A stretch of 32,676 nt of DNA from an uncultured Fusobacteriaceae bacterium (GTDB lineage: Bacteria; Fusobacteriota; Fusobacteriia; Fusobacteriales; Fusobacteriaceae), in contig CAMTIW010000013.1 of NCBI GenBank assembly GCA_947072665.1, positions 1-32,676 on the forward strand, in the 5' to 3' direction. Position numbers and translations under genes: made by a program. The notes under the pieces were generated by a model. That model was not told the DNA's origin. It did no database searches and saw nothing but the letters and a program-made list of their open reading frames with translations. Shown here piece by piece: positions 25,624 through 32,676 of the stretch (positions are counted from its first letter, which is position 1; each line of letters opens with the position of its first letter).

Positions 25624-26637
25624 GTGGAATTGATAAAAGGAACGTTGTTACTACTTTTAGTATTAGGTGGATTTACAGGATTTAGTTTAAAAGCTCCAAA
25701 AGGAATGAAGGCTATGGGTGCATTAGCTGGTGCAGCTACGGCAAGTTTTCTAGTTGAAGCTTTTCAAAAATATGTAGGTGGAGATTTATTTGGAATTGCA
25801 TTTTTAGGTAGAGTTGGAGATTCTGCTGGTGGAATGGGTGGAATGGCAGCAGCAGCTCTTGTTCCAATTGCTTTAGGGGTAAATCCTACTTATGCAATTA
25901 TGCTAGGTGCTGTTATGTCTGGTATGGGTATTCTTCCAGGGTTTATAGCTGGTTATATAATGTCATTCATTATACCTAAAATTGAAAAGAAAGTTCCAGA
26001 TGGGTTGGATCTAATAGTGATAATATGCCTAGCTGCTCCAATGGGAAGAGGGATAGCGGAAATTATAACTCCAGGAGTAACATTTGTATTGACATCAATT
26101 GGTGGAATTTTAACATCGGCACAATCTGCTAGTCCATTTGTAATGTCATTTATTTTAGGTGGGGTAATAACAGTGGTAGCAACAGCTCCAATAAGTTCTA
26201 TGGCTCTTACAGCTATGTTAGGACTTACAGGATTACCAATGGCAATTGGAGCTCTTTCTGTTATGTCTTCTTCTTTTATGAATTTCGTTTTCTTTGATAG
26301 AATGAAATTCGGAGATAAATCTACTACAATAGCAGTTGCAATAGAACCATTGACACAAGCAGATGTAATTTCGGCTAATCCAATACCAGTATTTACTACA
26401 AACTTTATAGGTGGTGGAATAGCTGGTATGATAGTTAACTATTTTGGTCTGATAAATAATGCAACTGGAACAGCAACTCCAATAGCAGGTTTTGCAGTTA
26501 TGTTTGGATTTAATCCAGCTAAAGATGTTTTGATAACAGCTGGTTTATGTGTTCTTTCTGGTCTTACAGTGGGATATTTAGGTTCTTTAGTATTTAAGAA
26601 TTATAAAATAAAAACAGTAGCAGAGATAAGAGGTTAG
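25624..26637 (+). CDS. PTS IIC-like / PfoR-family membrane protein
   Basis: The 337-residue protein is nearly all hydrophobic, with about nine or ten helices rich in glycine and alanine. Its pattern (FLGRVGDSAGGMGGMAAAAL near 60, MGRGIAEIITPG near 140, TAPISSMALTAMLGLTG near 190, NPIPVFTTNFIGGG near 257) matches the PTS_EIIC_2 family. That family includes orphan PTS IIC proteins and Clostridium perfringens PfoR. No IIA or IIB domain or gene is adjacent, so sugar phosphotransfer through this protein alone is doubtful. The start is a GTG at 25624 with AAGGA about 9 bases upstream; no in-frame ATG exists nearby. It is a single-gene unit between terminators. Confidence 0.82.
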   Translation: MELIKGTLLLLLVLGGFTGFSLKAPKGMKAMGALAGAATASFLVEAFQKYVGGDLFGIAFLGRVGDSAGGMGGMAAAALVPIALGVNPTYAIMLGAVMSGMGILPGFIAGYIMSFIIPKIEKKVPDGLDLIVIICLAAPMGRGIAEIITPGVTFVLTSIGGILTSAQSASPFVMSFILGGVITVVATAPISSMALTAMLGLTGLPMAIGALSVMSSSFMNFVFFDRMKFGDKSTTIAVAIEPLTQADVISANPIPVFTTNFIGGGIAGMIVNYFGLINNATGTATPIAGFAVMFGFNPAKDVLITAGLCVLSGLTVGYLGSLVFKNYKIKTVAEIRG

Positions 26638-26652
26638 TTTTAAAATAAAAAT

Positions 26653-26700
26653 AAAAAAAGATTCAATTCTGAATAAATCAGAGATTGAATCTTTTTTTTA
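26653..26700. terminator. Strong terminator after PTS IIC-like gene
   Basis: AAAAAAGATTCAAT pairs with ATTGAATCTTTTTT, with a further CTGA/TCAG pair near the ATAAA loop and a long T run behind. The A run before the stem would let it act in the other direction too. Confidence 0.92.
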
Positions 26701-26748
26701 TTTTTTTATTTTTTTTTATTTATTAAAAAGAAGAAAAACAACTTATCG

Positions 26749-26776
26749 GTTGTATACAACTTTAAACGTGTATAAT
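26749..26776 (+). promoter_or_regulatory. Promoter and palindrome before the pilus/secretin locus
   Basis: TATAAT (26771-26776) lies 21 bases before the ATG of the ATPase gene. A TTGTAT at 26750-26755, 15 bases upstream, could be the -35, and it falls inside a perfect 12-base palindrome GTTGTATACAAC (26749-26760). A regulator bound there would control the promoter. The regulator is unknown. Confidence 0.5.
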
Positions 26777-26796
26777 TAATCGTTAAGGAGATAAAT

Positions 26797-28089
26797 ATGT
26801 TACAAAAAATAAATTTTAATTTAAACAATATTTGGAATGAATTGGAAATAACCGAATTTGAAAATATGGAAGTGGAGGATAGTTTATATGAGATTTTAGA
26901 TGTAGAAAAAAGTTTAAATAATGAAAGTTCTATTATAGTTAAAGGGCTCGGTGCTATTTTCATGAGTGCTATAAATTCTAGAGCAACAGATATCCATTTG
27001 GAAGCATATGAAAATAGTTTAAGAATAAGATATAGAATCGATGGAGAATTGGTCGAAATAAAAAAAATTAGTAAAACATTAGCTCTAGCCTTAGTATCTA
27101 GGATAAAAGTACTTTCAAATTTAGATATTTCAGAAAAAAGAATTCCTCAAGATGGAAGGATAAAAATGAGGATAGAAGGTAGAAGTATAGATTTTAGAAT
27201 TGCTATTATGCCAACTATACATGGAGAAAAAGTGGCTATTCGTATTCTTGATAAAAATTTTATAGAAATGGATTTACAAAAAATTGGATTTGATAGGATA
27301 GATTATGAAAAAATTAAGAGCTCAATAAAAAAATCTCATGGAATAATACTTGTAACAGGCCCAACAGGAGCTGGAAAGTCTACTACACTTCATTCAATTT
27401 TAAATTTTTTAAATTCTTCCAATGTTAATATTTTAGCAGTGGAAGATCCTGTAGAATATAGCATAGAAGGAGTTAATCAAGTACAGGTAAAAATGGATAT
27501 AGGATTAACTTTTGCCACAACCCTTAGACAATTTTTAAGGCAGGATCCAGACATAATTATGTTGGGAGAAATAAGAGATGGAGAGACTGCAGAAATAGCA
27601 ATAAAAGCTTCCTTAACGGGTCATCTGGTACTTTCTACCTTACATACAAAGGATTCTATAGGAACGATTTATAGACTTATGAATATGGGAATAGAATCTT
27701 ATTTAATATCTGAAGCATTGGAATTAGTAATATCTCAAAGGTTAGTTAGAAAGCTTTGTCCTCATTGTAGTATTATAGACAAGCATAGTTTTGAGAAAAT
27801 TGGACTTTTAGGATTGAATGAAAAAATATATTTAAATGGTGAATATTATATTGAAAAAAAAGGAGGATGTTTTAAATGTAATACAACTGGTTTTAAAGGA
27901 AGAATAATAATTTATGAAATTTTAAAACTTTCAAAAGAAATAAAAAAATTAATAGAGATTAAGAGTAATACAAAAATTATAGAAGATGTTTCAAAAAAAG
28001 AAGGGATGTTATTATTAAAAGAGGTAGGTGTGAGAAAAGCTCTTTTAAAATTAACTTCATTAGATGAAATACTAAAAAATTGTTTTTGA
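26797..28089 (+). CDS. Type II secretion / type IV pilus assembly ATPase (GspE/PilB)
   Basis: This cytoplasmic ATPase powers pilus or pseudopilus assembly. It has 430 residues with Walker A GPTGAGKS at 188-195, the Asp box AVEDPVEY near 214, Walker B DIIMLGEIRDGETAE near 252, and the His box TGHLVLSTLHT near 274. Two Cys pairs (CPHC at 321 and CFKC at 358) form the zinc site typical of the assembly ATPases GspE/PilB rather than the retraction ATPase PilT. The N-terminal docking domain is reduced to about 40 residues; full GspE/PilB proteins exceed 500. The ATG follows TAAGGAG. It is first in a tight operon with pilin, peptidase and secretin. Confidence 0.93.
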   Translation: MLQKINFNLNNIWNELEITEFENMEVEDSLYEILDVEKSLNNESSIIVKGLGAIFMSAINSRATDIHLEAYENSLRIRYRIDGELVEIKKISKTLALALVSRIKVLSNLDISEKRIPQDGRIKMRIEGRSIDFRIAIMPTIHGEKVAIRILDKNFIEMDLQKIGFDRIDYEKIKSSIKKSHGIILVTGPTGAGKSTTLHSILNFLNSSNVNILAVEDPVEYSIEGVNQVQVKMDIGLTFATTLRQFLRQDPDIIMLGEIRDGETAEIAIKASLTGHLVLSTLHTKDSIGTIYRLMNMGIESYLISEALELVISQRLVRKLCPHCSIIDKHSFEKIGLLGLNEKIYLNGEYYIEKKGGCFKCNTTGFKGRIIIYEILKLSKEIKKLIEIKSNTKIIEDVSKKEGMLLLKEVGVRKALLKLTSLDEILKNCF

Positions 28090-28121
28090 TTGAATGATAT
28101 TAAATTAGGAGGTTAAAAGTT

Positions 28122-28691
28122 ATGAAAGATAAAAAAAATGGATTTACTTTAATTGAATTAGTTGTTGTAATTGCAATAATAGGAATTCTTTCTGCAATAA
28201 TTACTCCACGTTTAAAACTAAGCTTAATAAAAGCTAAAGATACAAAAGCCATTGCTACTATAGAAACTTTGAGAACAGCTATAAGTATCTACTCCATGGA
28301 ACAAGGAAAATTGTTAGAAATTGATAAGGATAAAAAATTTTTAAAAAAACATATAGATGAATTGAAAAAAGAGGGCTATTTAGATAAACAAGTAGATAAA
28401 TTAATAGCTGATGGAGGAGAAAAAACTAATGTTTTAATAGAGGTTGGGAGTTTATTAGATGCAGGTGATTGCAGAGGTATGACTATAACTAATTCTGGAA
28501 GTTTAGAGAAAAATCCTAAATATAAGTCAGGAGCAATTGGATTATTATTTTCCGATGATGGAACAGAGATATATTTAAATTCTTTAGGAAATTCATTTCA
28601 AAATATCAGTGAGAAGCCTCTTGAGGGTTTAACACCAGTAGCAGGTGTTGGTTATGGAGATTCTAACTGTAATGCATGGGATTCAAAATGA
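28122..28691 (+). CDS. Type IV pilin / major pseudopilin-like prepilin
   Basis: The 189-residue protein has a class III signal: MKDKKNG then FTLIELVVVIAIIGILSAI. Cleavage is expected after Gly7 and mature Glu5 is present, followed by one hydrophobic helix to about residue 28 and an amphipathic helix (TKAIATIETLRTAISIYSMEQGK), as in GspG-like pseudopilins and Gram-positive-type pilins. Two cysteines (Cys117 and Cys183) could form a disulfide loop near the C-terminus. The ATG follows AGGAGG, 32 bases after the ATPase gene. It is the only prepilin here, and its substrate peptidase gene overlaps its stop codon. Confidence 0.92.
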   Translation: MKDKKNGFTLIELVVVIAIIGILSAIITPRLKLSLIKAKDTKAIATIETLRTAISIYSMEQGKLLEIDKDKKFLKKHIDELKKEGYLDKQVDKLIADGGEKTNVLIEVGSLLDAGDCRGMTITNSGSLEKNPKYKSGAIGLLFSDDGTEIYLNSLGNSFQNISEKPLEGLTPVAGVGYGDSNCNAWDSK

Positions 28692-29146
28692 TAAATTATG
28701 AAATATGTATAAAATTAATAGGAATACTCTTATTTTTAGGAATAGTTATCACAGATATAAAGTATTTATATATCCCAAATAAATTAATTCTTTCTGCTAC
28801 AATTTTAGGTTTATTTTATAATTTCTATTTTAAAGGAAGTATTGAAAAATCAATCTTAGGAATGGGAATGTATTCCTTGCCATATTCATTACTTTATGGC
28901 TATGGATCAGACTATTATAATGAAGAAATTTTGGGCTACGGGGATATTAAGTTGGTTATGGGAATTGGAGCTTGGTTGGGATATATAGATTTATATTCTA
29001 TATATATTTTTTTTATGATAAGTTTTGTAATTGCTAGTATTTACTGTATATATATATTATTTAAGAAGAAAGATTTTAAAAGAAAAATACCATTTTCACC
29101 TTTTATATGTATTGGCACTATTTTATTTTTGATATTTGAATTATAG
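28688..29146 (+). CDS. Prepilin peptidase (A24 family), peptidase domain only
   Basis: This aspartic protease of the inner membrane cleaves prepilins. It has 152 residues and about six hydrophobic helices. The two catalytic aspartates are visible in TDIKYLYIPN near residue 18 and in the GYGDIK motif near 83. The N-terminal domain that methylates pilins in full-length PilD/GspO is absent, which is also seen in other short family members. The ATG overlaps the pilin stop as ATGA, giving translational coupling; a start four codons earlier (28676) is possible but lies within the pilin gene. No ribosome binding site of its own is strong. Confidence 0.9.
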   Translation: MINYEICIKLIGILLFLGIVITDIKYLYIPNKLILSATILGLFYNFYFKGSIEKSILGMGMYSLPYSLLYGYGSDYYNEEILGYGDIKLVMGIGAWLGYIDLYSIYIFFMISFVIASIYCIYILFKKKDFKRKIPFSPFICIGTILFLIFEL

Positions 29147-29161
29147 AAAGGTGTATAACTT

Positions 29162-30904
29162 ATGAAAATAATATTTATGTTATTTATTATATTTTTTTTA
29201 GTTGCTAGAGGTGAATTAGAAAAAATAATATATGTGGAAGAAATCAGTTTTAGAGGAATATCTCTTTCAGATGCACTTTCAATAATATCCAAAGATACTG
29301 GTGTTACTATTGTTAGTGATGTGAGATTTAAAGATGTGATTTTAGATTTAGAAATAAGTAAAGGAAAAAACCTAAAGGAGATTTTAAAAATAATTGGTAT
29401 AACTAATAAATTAAGATTGGTGGAGATTTCAAAAGATATTTATATGTTTCAAGGAAAAGAAGAGAAAGTAGAAGAGAACAATTTATTAGGGACAATAAAA
29501 ATAGAAAATACAAATTTAAAATTAGAAGGTGTTAAAATCACTCTATTGGACAGTGACCAAGAGCCAGTAATGAGTGATTATAATGGAAGATTTATAATGA
29601 AAAATATAATACCTGGAACTTATATAGTAAAATATGAAAAAAAAGGTTTTGAAATAAAAGGAGAATTTATAACTATTGGAGAAAAAAATTCTAAAACAAA
29701 TATAGAAATGTCAAAAAAATATGATAAAATATTAAAACTAGAAGAATTAAAAAGTAAAAGAATTATTTATGCTGATATGGTTCATGGGAGAAAAAATGAA
29801 CGTATTGTTGAAAAAATAATTTTAATAAATATGAAGGCTGAAGATGTAAAAGATATGATAACTTCCCTTATGATTGATTTTTCTAAGGATAAAAACAATG
29901 AAAAATCAAAAAAAATTGAAAAAATAAAAAATGAAGAAATAAAGGAAATTGAAAGTGTATTAGTTGAAGACAAAATTTTAGAATTTAAAGTTGTTTCTTT
30001 TCCAAAACTTAATACATTAATAATAAGTGGGGATGAATCACAAGTTGGAATAGCTAAAAATTTAATTTTAGACATGGATAAAAGTTTAAAGCAAGTGAGA
30101 GTTTCATCACAGGTGTTGGAAGTGACAGATTCAATTTTTGAGGATTTAGGTTTTTCTTGGGCATATACAAAAGGTGGTCTTCAAAGCTTAACAAAAGATA
30201 AATCTGAAAATATAATTCAGAAAACTAATATAGGGATACTAACTGAATCTCTTCCAGGAGGTTTGGGTAGTGTAATAAATTTAGTTAAGTCTTTCAATAA
30301 TAAAAATGATTTTTTCAATTTTTCTATAAATTTATTAGAAGGGACATCAGATGCAAGAATAAGTGCTATTCCCTCTATTCTTGTTGCTAATGGAGAAGAA
30401 GGTAAATTTCATATGACAGAAGAAACCTTAGTTTCATACAAGACAGTAAGTACATCTGTAGATAAAGAAAGGGAGATAAATACAGAGGCAATAACTGGAA
30501 ATGCTGGGATAATTTTAGAAGTAACACCGATAATAAAAGAAGATGAGAGTATATTACTTATTATAAATGTAGAAGTTAGTAATTTTACAGGAGACTCATC
30601 TTCTATAACAGCTAAAGGAGGATATAATCCTAAAGTGAGTAGAAAATTATCCACAACTATTACAATAAAAAATGGTGATACTATATTTATAGGTGGGATG
30701 AAAACAACTGACATGCTAGAAAATATTAGTAAAGTTCCAATATTGGGTGATATTCCCTTACTTGGAAATATTTTTAAAACAAAAGTTATTAATAGTAGAG
30801 TTAGGGATTTATATATTAAATTAAAAGTTGATATAGTTGAATCAAAAACAAAAGAAGATAAATTTTCATTGGAAGGGTTTGAGATATTGAAAATAAAAAA
30901 ATAA
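29162..30904 (+). CDS. Secretin with inserted carboxypeptidase-regulatory-like domain
   Basis: Secretins form the outer-membrane gate of type IV pili and type II secretion. This one has 580 residues: signal peptide 1-17, an N0/STN-like domain about 22-100 (SLSDALSIISKDTGVTIV), then an unusual segment about 108-183. That segment reads like a carboxypeptidase-regulatory-like beta-sandwich (LEGVKITLLD, MSDYNGRFIMKNIIPGTYIV, KKGFE). An N1/NolW domain follows at about 215-310 with a lysine-rich linker, and the secretin core at 315-572 with VPILGDIPLLGNIF near 537-550. No lipobox is seen and no pilotin gene is near. It ends the pilus operon, starting 15 bases after the peptidase gene (AAAGGTG site). 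Confidence 0.93.
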   Translation: MKIIFMLFIIFFLVARGELEKIIYVEEISFRGISLSDALSIISKDTGVTIVSDVRFKDVILDLEISKGKNLKEILKIIGITNKLRLVEISKDIYMFQGKEEKVEENNLLGTIKIENTNLKLEGVKITLLDSDQEPVMSDYNGRFIMKNIIPGTYIVKYEKKGFEIKGEFITIGEKNSKTNIEMSKKYDKILKLEELKSKRIIYADMVHGRKNERIVEKIILINMKAEDVKDMITSLMIDFSKDKNNEKSKKIEKIKNEEIKEIESVLVEDKILEFKVVSFPKLNTLIISGDESQVGIAKNLILDMDKSLKQVRVSSQVLEVTDSIFEDLGFSWAYTKGGLQSLTKDKSENIIQKTNIGILTESLPGGLGSVINLVKSFNNKNDFFNFSINLLEGTSDARISAIPSILVANGEEGKFHMTEETLVSYKTVSTSVDKEREINTEAITGNAGIILEVTPIIKEDESILLIINVEVSNFTGDSSSITAKGGYNPKVSRKLSTTITIKNGDTIFIGGMKTTDMLENISKVPILGDIPLLGNIFKTKVINSRVRDLYIKLKVDIVESKTKEDKFSLEGFEILKIKK

Positions 30905-30942
30905 AGTTAGAGAAAAATAATAATTAAAAAAGGATGAAAATT

Positions 30943-31971
30943 ATGAACAGTTTTGGAAGAGTATTAAGAATATCAATTTATGGAGAGTCTCATGGATTAG
31001 GTGTAGGTATAATTTTAGATGGAGTTCCGCAAGGAATACAGTTGGATATTGAAGATTTTAAAGAGGACATATCTAGAAGAAAACCAGGGAAATTAGGGAC
31101 TACTAAGAGAATTGAAGAGGATATTCCAGAATTTTTATCTGGTATTTATCATGGGTTTACAACAGGAGCACCAATAAATATATTTTTTAAGAACAAAAAT
31201 AATGATTCAAAAGTTTATACTGATTTTAAAAATCATCCAAGACCTGGTCATGCTGATTTCACTTCTACATTTAAATATGAAAGGTATAATGATATAAGAG
31301 GAAGTGGACATTTTTCAGGAAGGATGACTTTAGGATTAGTTGCTGGAGGAGTTGTAGCAAAAAAAATAACAAATTTTTTATTGAAAAAAATATCAGATAA
31401 TTCTTTAGAGGATATTGAGTATAAAACTGAAATAATAAAAATTGGTAAGTTAGTGTATTCAAATAATTCTTTAGAAATAGATAAAGAGATTAAAAGAGTT
31501 CAAAGTTTAGGTGATTCTCTAGGGGGAGTTATTCAATGTGAGATATTCAATGTTCCCATAGGATTAGGAGAGCCATTTTTTGATTCTGTGGAATCTCTTA
31601 TATCTCATGGAATTTTTTCTATTCCTGGAGTAAAAGGAATAGAATTTGGAAGTGGTTTTTTAGGTTGTGAAAATCTGGGAAGTGAATTTAATGATTGTTT
31701 TATAAATAGAGAAGGTAGAACTTTAACAAATAACAACGGTGGGATTAATGGTGGTATTTCTAATGGGAATAAAATAATATTTTCAGTAGCCATAAAGCCA
31801 ACATCTAGTATATTTAAAAATCAAGAAACATATAATTTTAAAAGTGGAAAGATAGAAACACTTAAAATTCAAGGTAGGCATGATGTTGCCTTTGTATTAA
31901 GAGTACCTATAGTAATAGAAGCAATGACAGCCTTAGTCTTGACTGATTTATTAATGAAAATTGTAAAATAA
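30943..31971 (+). CDS. aroC: Chorismate synthase
   Basis: AroC converts EPSP to chorismate, the last shared step to aromatic amino acids and folate, with reduced FMN. The 342-residue protein has all signatures: GRVLRISIYGESHG at 5-18, RRKPGKLGTTKR near 45, HPRPGHADFT near 97, the YNDIRGSGHFSGRMT block near 112, and GRHDVAFVLRVPIVIEAM near 310. The ATG at 30943 is eight bases after AAAGGA; an ATG at 30934 touches that site and is rejected. There is a 38-base gap after the secretin and no terminator, so it may be read through from the pilus operon. Confidence 0.96.
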   Translation: MNSFGRVLRISIYGESHGLGVGIILDGVPQGIQLDIEDFKEDISRRKPGKLGTTKRIEEDIPEFLSGIYHGFTTGAPINIFFKNKNNDSKVYTDFKNHPRPGHADFTSTFKYERYNDIRGSGHFSGRMTLGLVAGGVVAKKITNFLLKKISDNSLEDIEYKTEIIKIGKLVYSNNSLEIDKEIKRVQSLGDSLGGVIQCEIFNVPIGLGEPFFDSVESLISHGIFSIPGVKGIEFGSGFLGCENLGSEFNDCFINREGRTLTNNNGGINGGISNGNKIIFSVAIKPTSSIFKNQETYNFKSGKIETLKIQGRHDVAFVLRVPIVIEAMTALVLTDLLMKIVK

Positions 31972-31994
31972 TTTAATATATAGTGGAGGGAAAA

Positions 31995-32471
31995 TTGAAG
32001 AATGAAAATTACATTTCTTGGGACGAATATTTTATGGGAATAGCTATTCTTTCAGGAAAAAGAAGTAAAGATCCGAATACTCAAGTAGGAGCATGTATAG
32101 TTAATGAAGAAAAAAAAATTGTAGGTGTGGGCTATAATGGTTTTCCACAAGGTTGTTCAGATGATATTTTTCCATGGGAACGAGAGGGAGCATTTTTAGA
32201 AACAAAATATCCATTTGTATGTCATGCAGAATTAAATGCAATACTTAATAGTGTAAAATCAACAAAGGGTTGTAGTATTTATGTGGGACTTTTTCCATGT
32301 CATGAATGTGCCAAGTCAATAATTCAATGTGGAATAAAAGAGATAGTTTATCTTTCAGATAAATATAGTGGAACTGATTCAGATTTAGCTTCTAAAAAAA
32401 TGTTAGATTCAGCAGGAGTGATATATAGACAGTTACAAAATAAAATAAAAAAAATAGAGTTAGAGTTCTAA
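31995..32471 (+). CDS. Deoxycytidylate (dCMP) deaminase
   Basis: The enzyme turns dCMP into dUMP, feeding dTMP synthesis. It is 158 residues with the zinc sites HAELNAILN (His and catalytic Glu near 75) and PCHECAKS near 102. WDEYFMGIAILSGKRSKDPNTQVGACIV at the N-terminus and GYNGFPQGCSDD are strong matches to the allosteric dCMP deaminases (ComEB/DCTD type). The start is a TTG at 31995, directly after GGAGGG; a GTG at 31983 overlaps that site. A link with competence (Bacillus comEB) is only by name. It lies 23 bases after aroC and is the last protein gene. Confidence 0.92.
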   Translation: MKNENYISWDEYFMGIAILSGKRSKDPNTQVGACIVNEEKKIVGVGYNGFPQGCSDDIFPWEREGAFLETKYPFVCHAELNAILNSVKSTKGCSIYVGLFPCHECAKSIIQCGIKEIVYLSDKYSGTDSDLASKKMLDSAGVIYRQLQNKIKKIELEF

Positions 32472-32484
32472 AAAGTATTGCTAA

Positions 32485-32523
32485 TAATAGAGTTTTATTA
32501 GTTTTTAAGATGAAACTCTATTA
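32485..32523. other. Stem-loop after dCMP deaminase gene
   Basis: TAATAGAGTTT (32485-32495) pairs with AAACTCTATTA (32513-32523) around a 17-base loop. An A-rich tract, not a T run, follows on the plus strand, so it is not a standard intrinsic terminator for the upstream genes. Confidence 0.55.
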
Positions 32524-32560
32524 AAATAAAAAATAAAAACCAAAATAATTAAAAAAAGTG

Positions 32561-32589
32561 TTGACCTTTTATGTTGATTATGATATTAT
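32561..32589 (+). promoter_or_regulatory. Strong promoter, probably of an rRNA operon
   Basis: TTGACC (32561-32566) and TATTAT (32584-32589) are 17 bases apart. About 40 bases of A-rich DNA precede it like an UP element, and no protein start follows. About 80 bases of leader then run to the window end. Confidence 0.7.
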
Positions 32590-32656
32590 TTATCTTGTCA
32601 ACGACAAAAACGTGAATGACAAATAGGACATTAACAACAGAATAGAGAAGAAAAAA

Positions 32657-32672
32657 GTTCTTGAAAAAGAAC
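32657..32672 (+). ncRNA. Leader hairpin with GAAA tetraloop (rRNA leader, partial)
   Basis: GTTCTT pairs perfectly with AAGAAC around a GAAA tetraloop, an RNA-type structure, four bases from the window edge. Together with the strong promoter just upstream and the absence of an open frame, it suggests a 16S rRNA leader. No 16S sequence is in the window, so the identity is inferred. Confidence 0.45.
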
Positions 32673-32676
32673 AATG

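Noticed and set aside
32485-32523. Intrinsic terminator after the dCMP deaminase gene
   Set aside because: The stem is followed by an A-rich, not T-rich, tract on the coding strand.

Overview
The window reads as chromosomal DNA of a fusobacterium (family Fusobacteriaceae; the genus cannot be settled from this piece). The reasons are a very low GC content throughout, Gram-negative envelope genes (a secretin and a short outer-membrane barrel), and an Asp23/AmaP/DUF2273 module more familiar from Firmicutes, a mixture typical of Fusobacteriota. Genes are densely packed in alternating blocks. The left edge starts inside a low-complexity pentanucleotide repeat and the right edge stops in what looks like the leader of a ribosomal RNA operon, so this may be a whole contig broken at repeats.

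Left block (1-6251): a repeat-rich, gene-free start with a strong hairpin; a leftward unit of a secreted choloylglycine-hydrolase-family amidase, CbiK cobaltochelatase and a Bax-inhibitor-1-like membrane protein; then rightward an alpha/beta hydrolase, a small outer-membrane barrel and a sodium:amino-acid symporter (AGCS). Middle-left block (6255-13392, leftward): dnaE, accB, accC, asp23, amaP, DUF2273 and nusB in one head-to-tail run. The AccB-like protein has glycine where the biotin-accepting lysine should be. Middle block (13411-19139, rightward): a SNF2-family helicase, an unrecognised 593-residue partner and a Ca2+/cation antiporter, led by a very good promoter. Then leftward (19138-22677) a class I ribonucleotide reductase operon (redoxin, nrdA, nrdB) with two NrdR-like boxes whose centres lie exactly 31 bp apart.

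Right block (22948-32471, rightward): glutaminase plus a second AGCS symporter (glutamine use), an orphan PTS IIC/PfoR-like membrane protein, a compact type IV pilus/type II secretion-like locus (ATPase, pilin, prepilin peptidase, secretin), then chorismate synthase and dCMP deaminase. The secretin carries an inserted carboxypeptidase-regulatory-like beta-sandwich. The pilus locus has no platform (GspF/PilC) gene next to it.

Most of the window is housekeeping or metabolic. The best candidates for something undescribed are the lysine-less AccB, the SNF2 helicase with its partner, and the minimal pilus/secretin locus with its unusual secretin.
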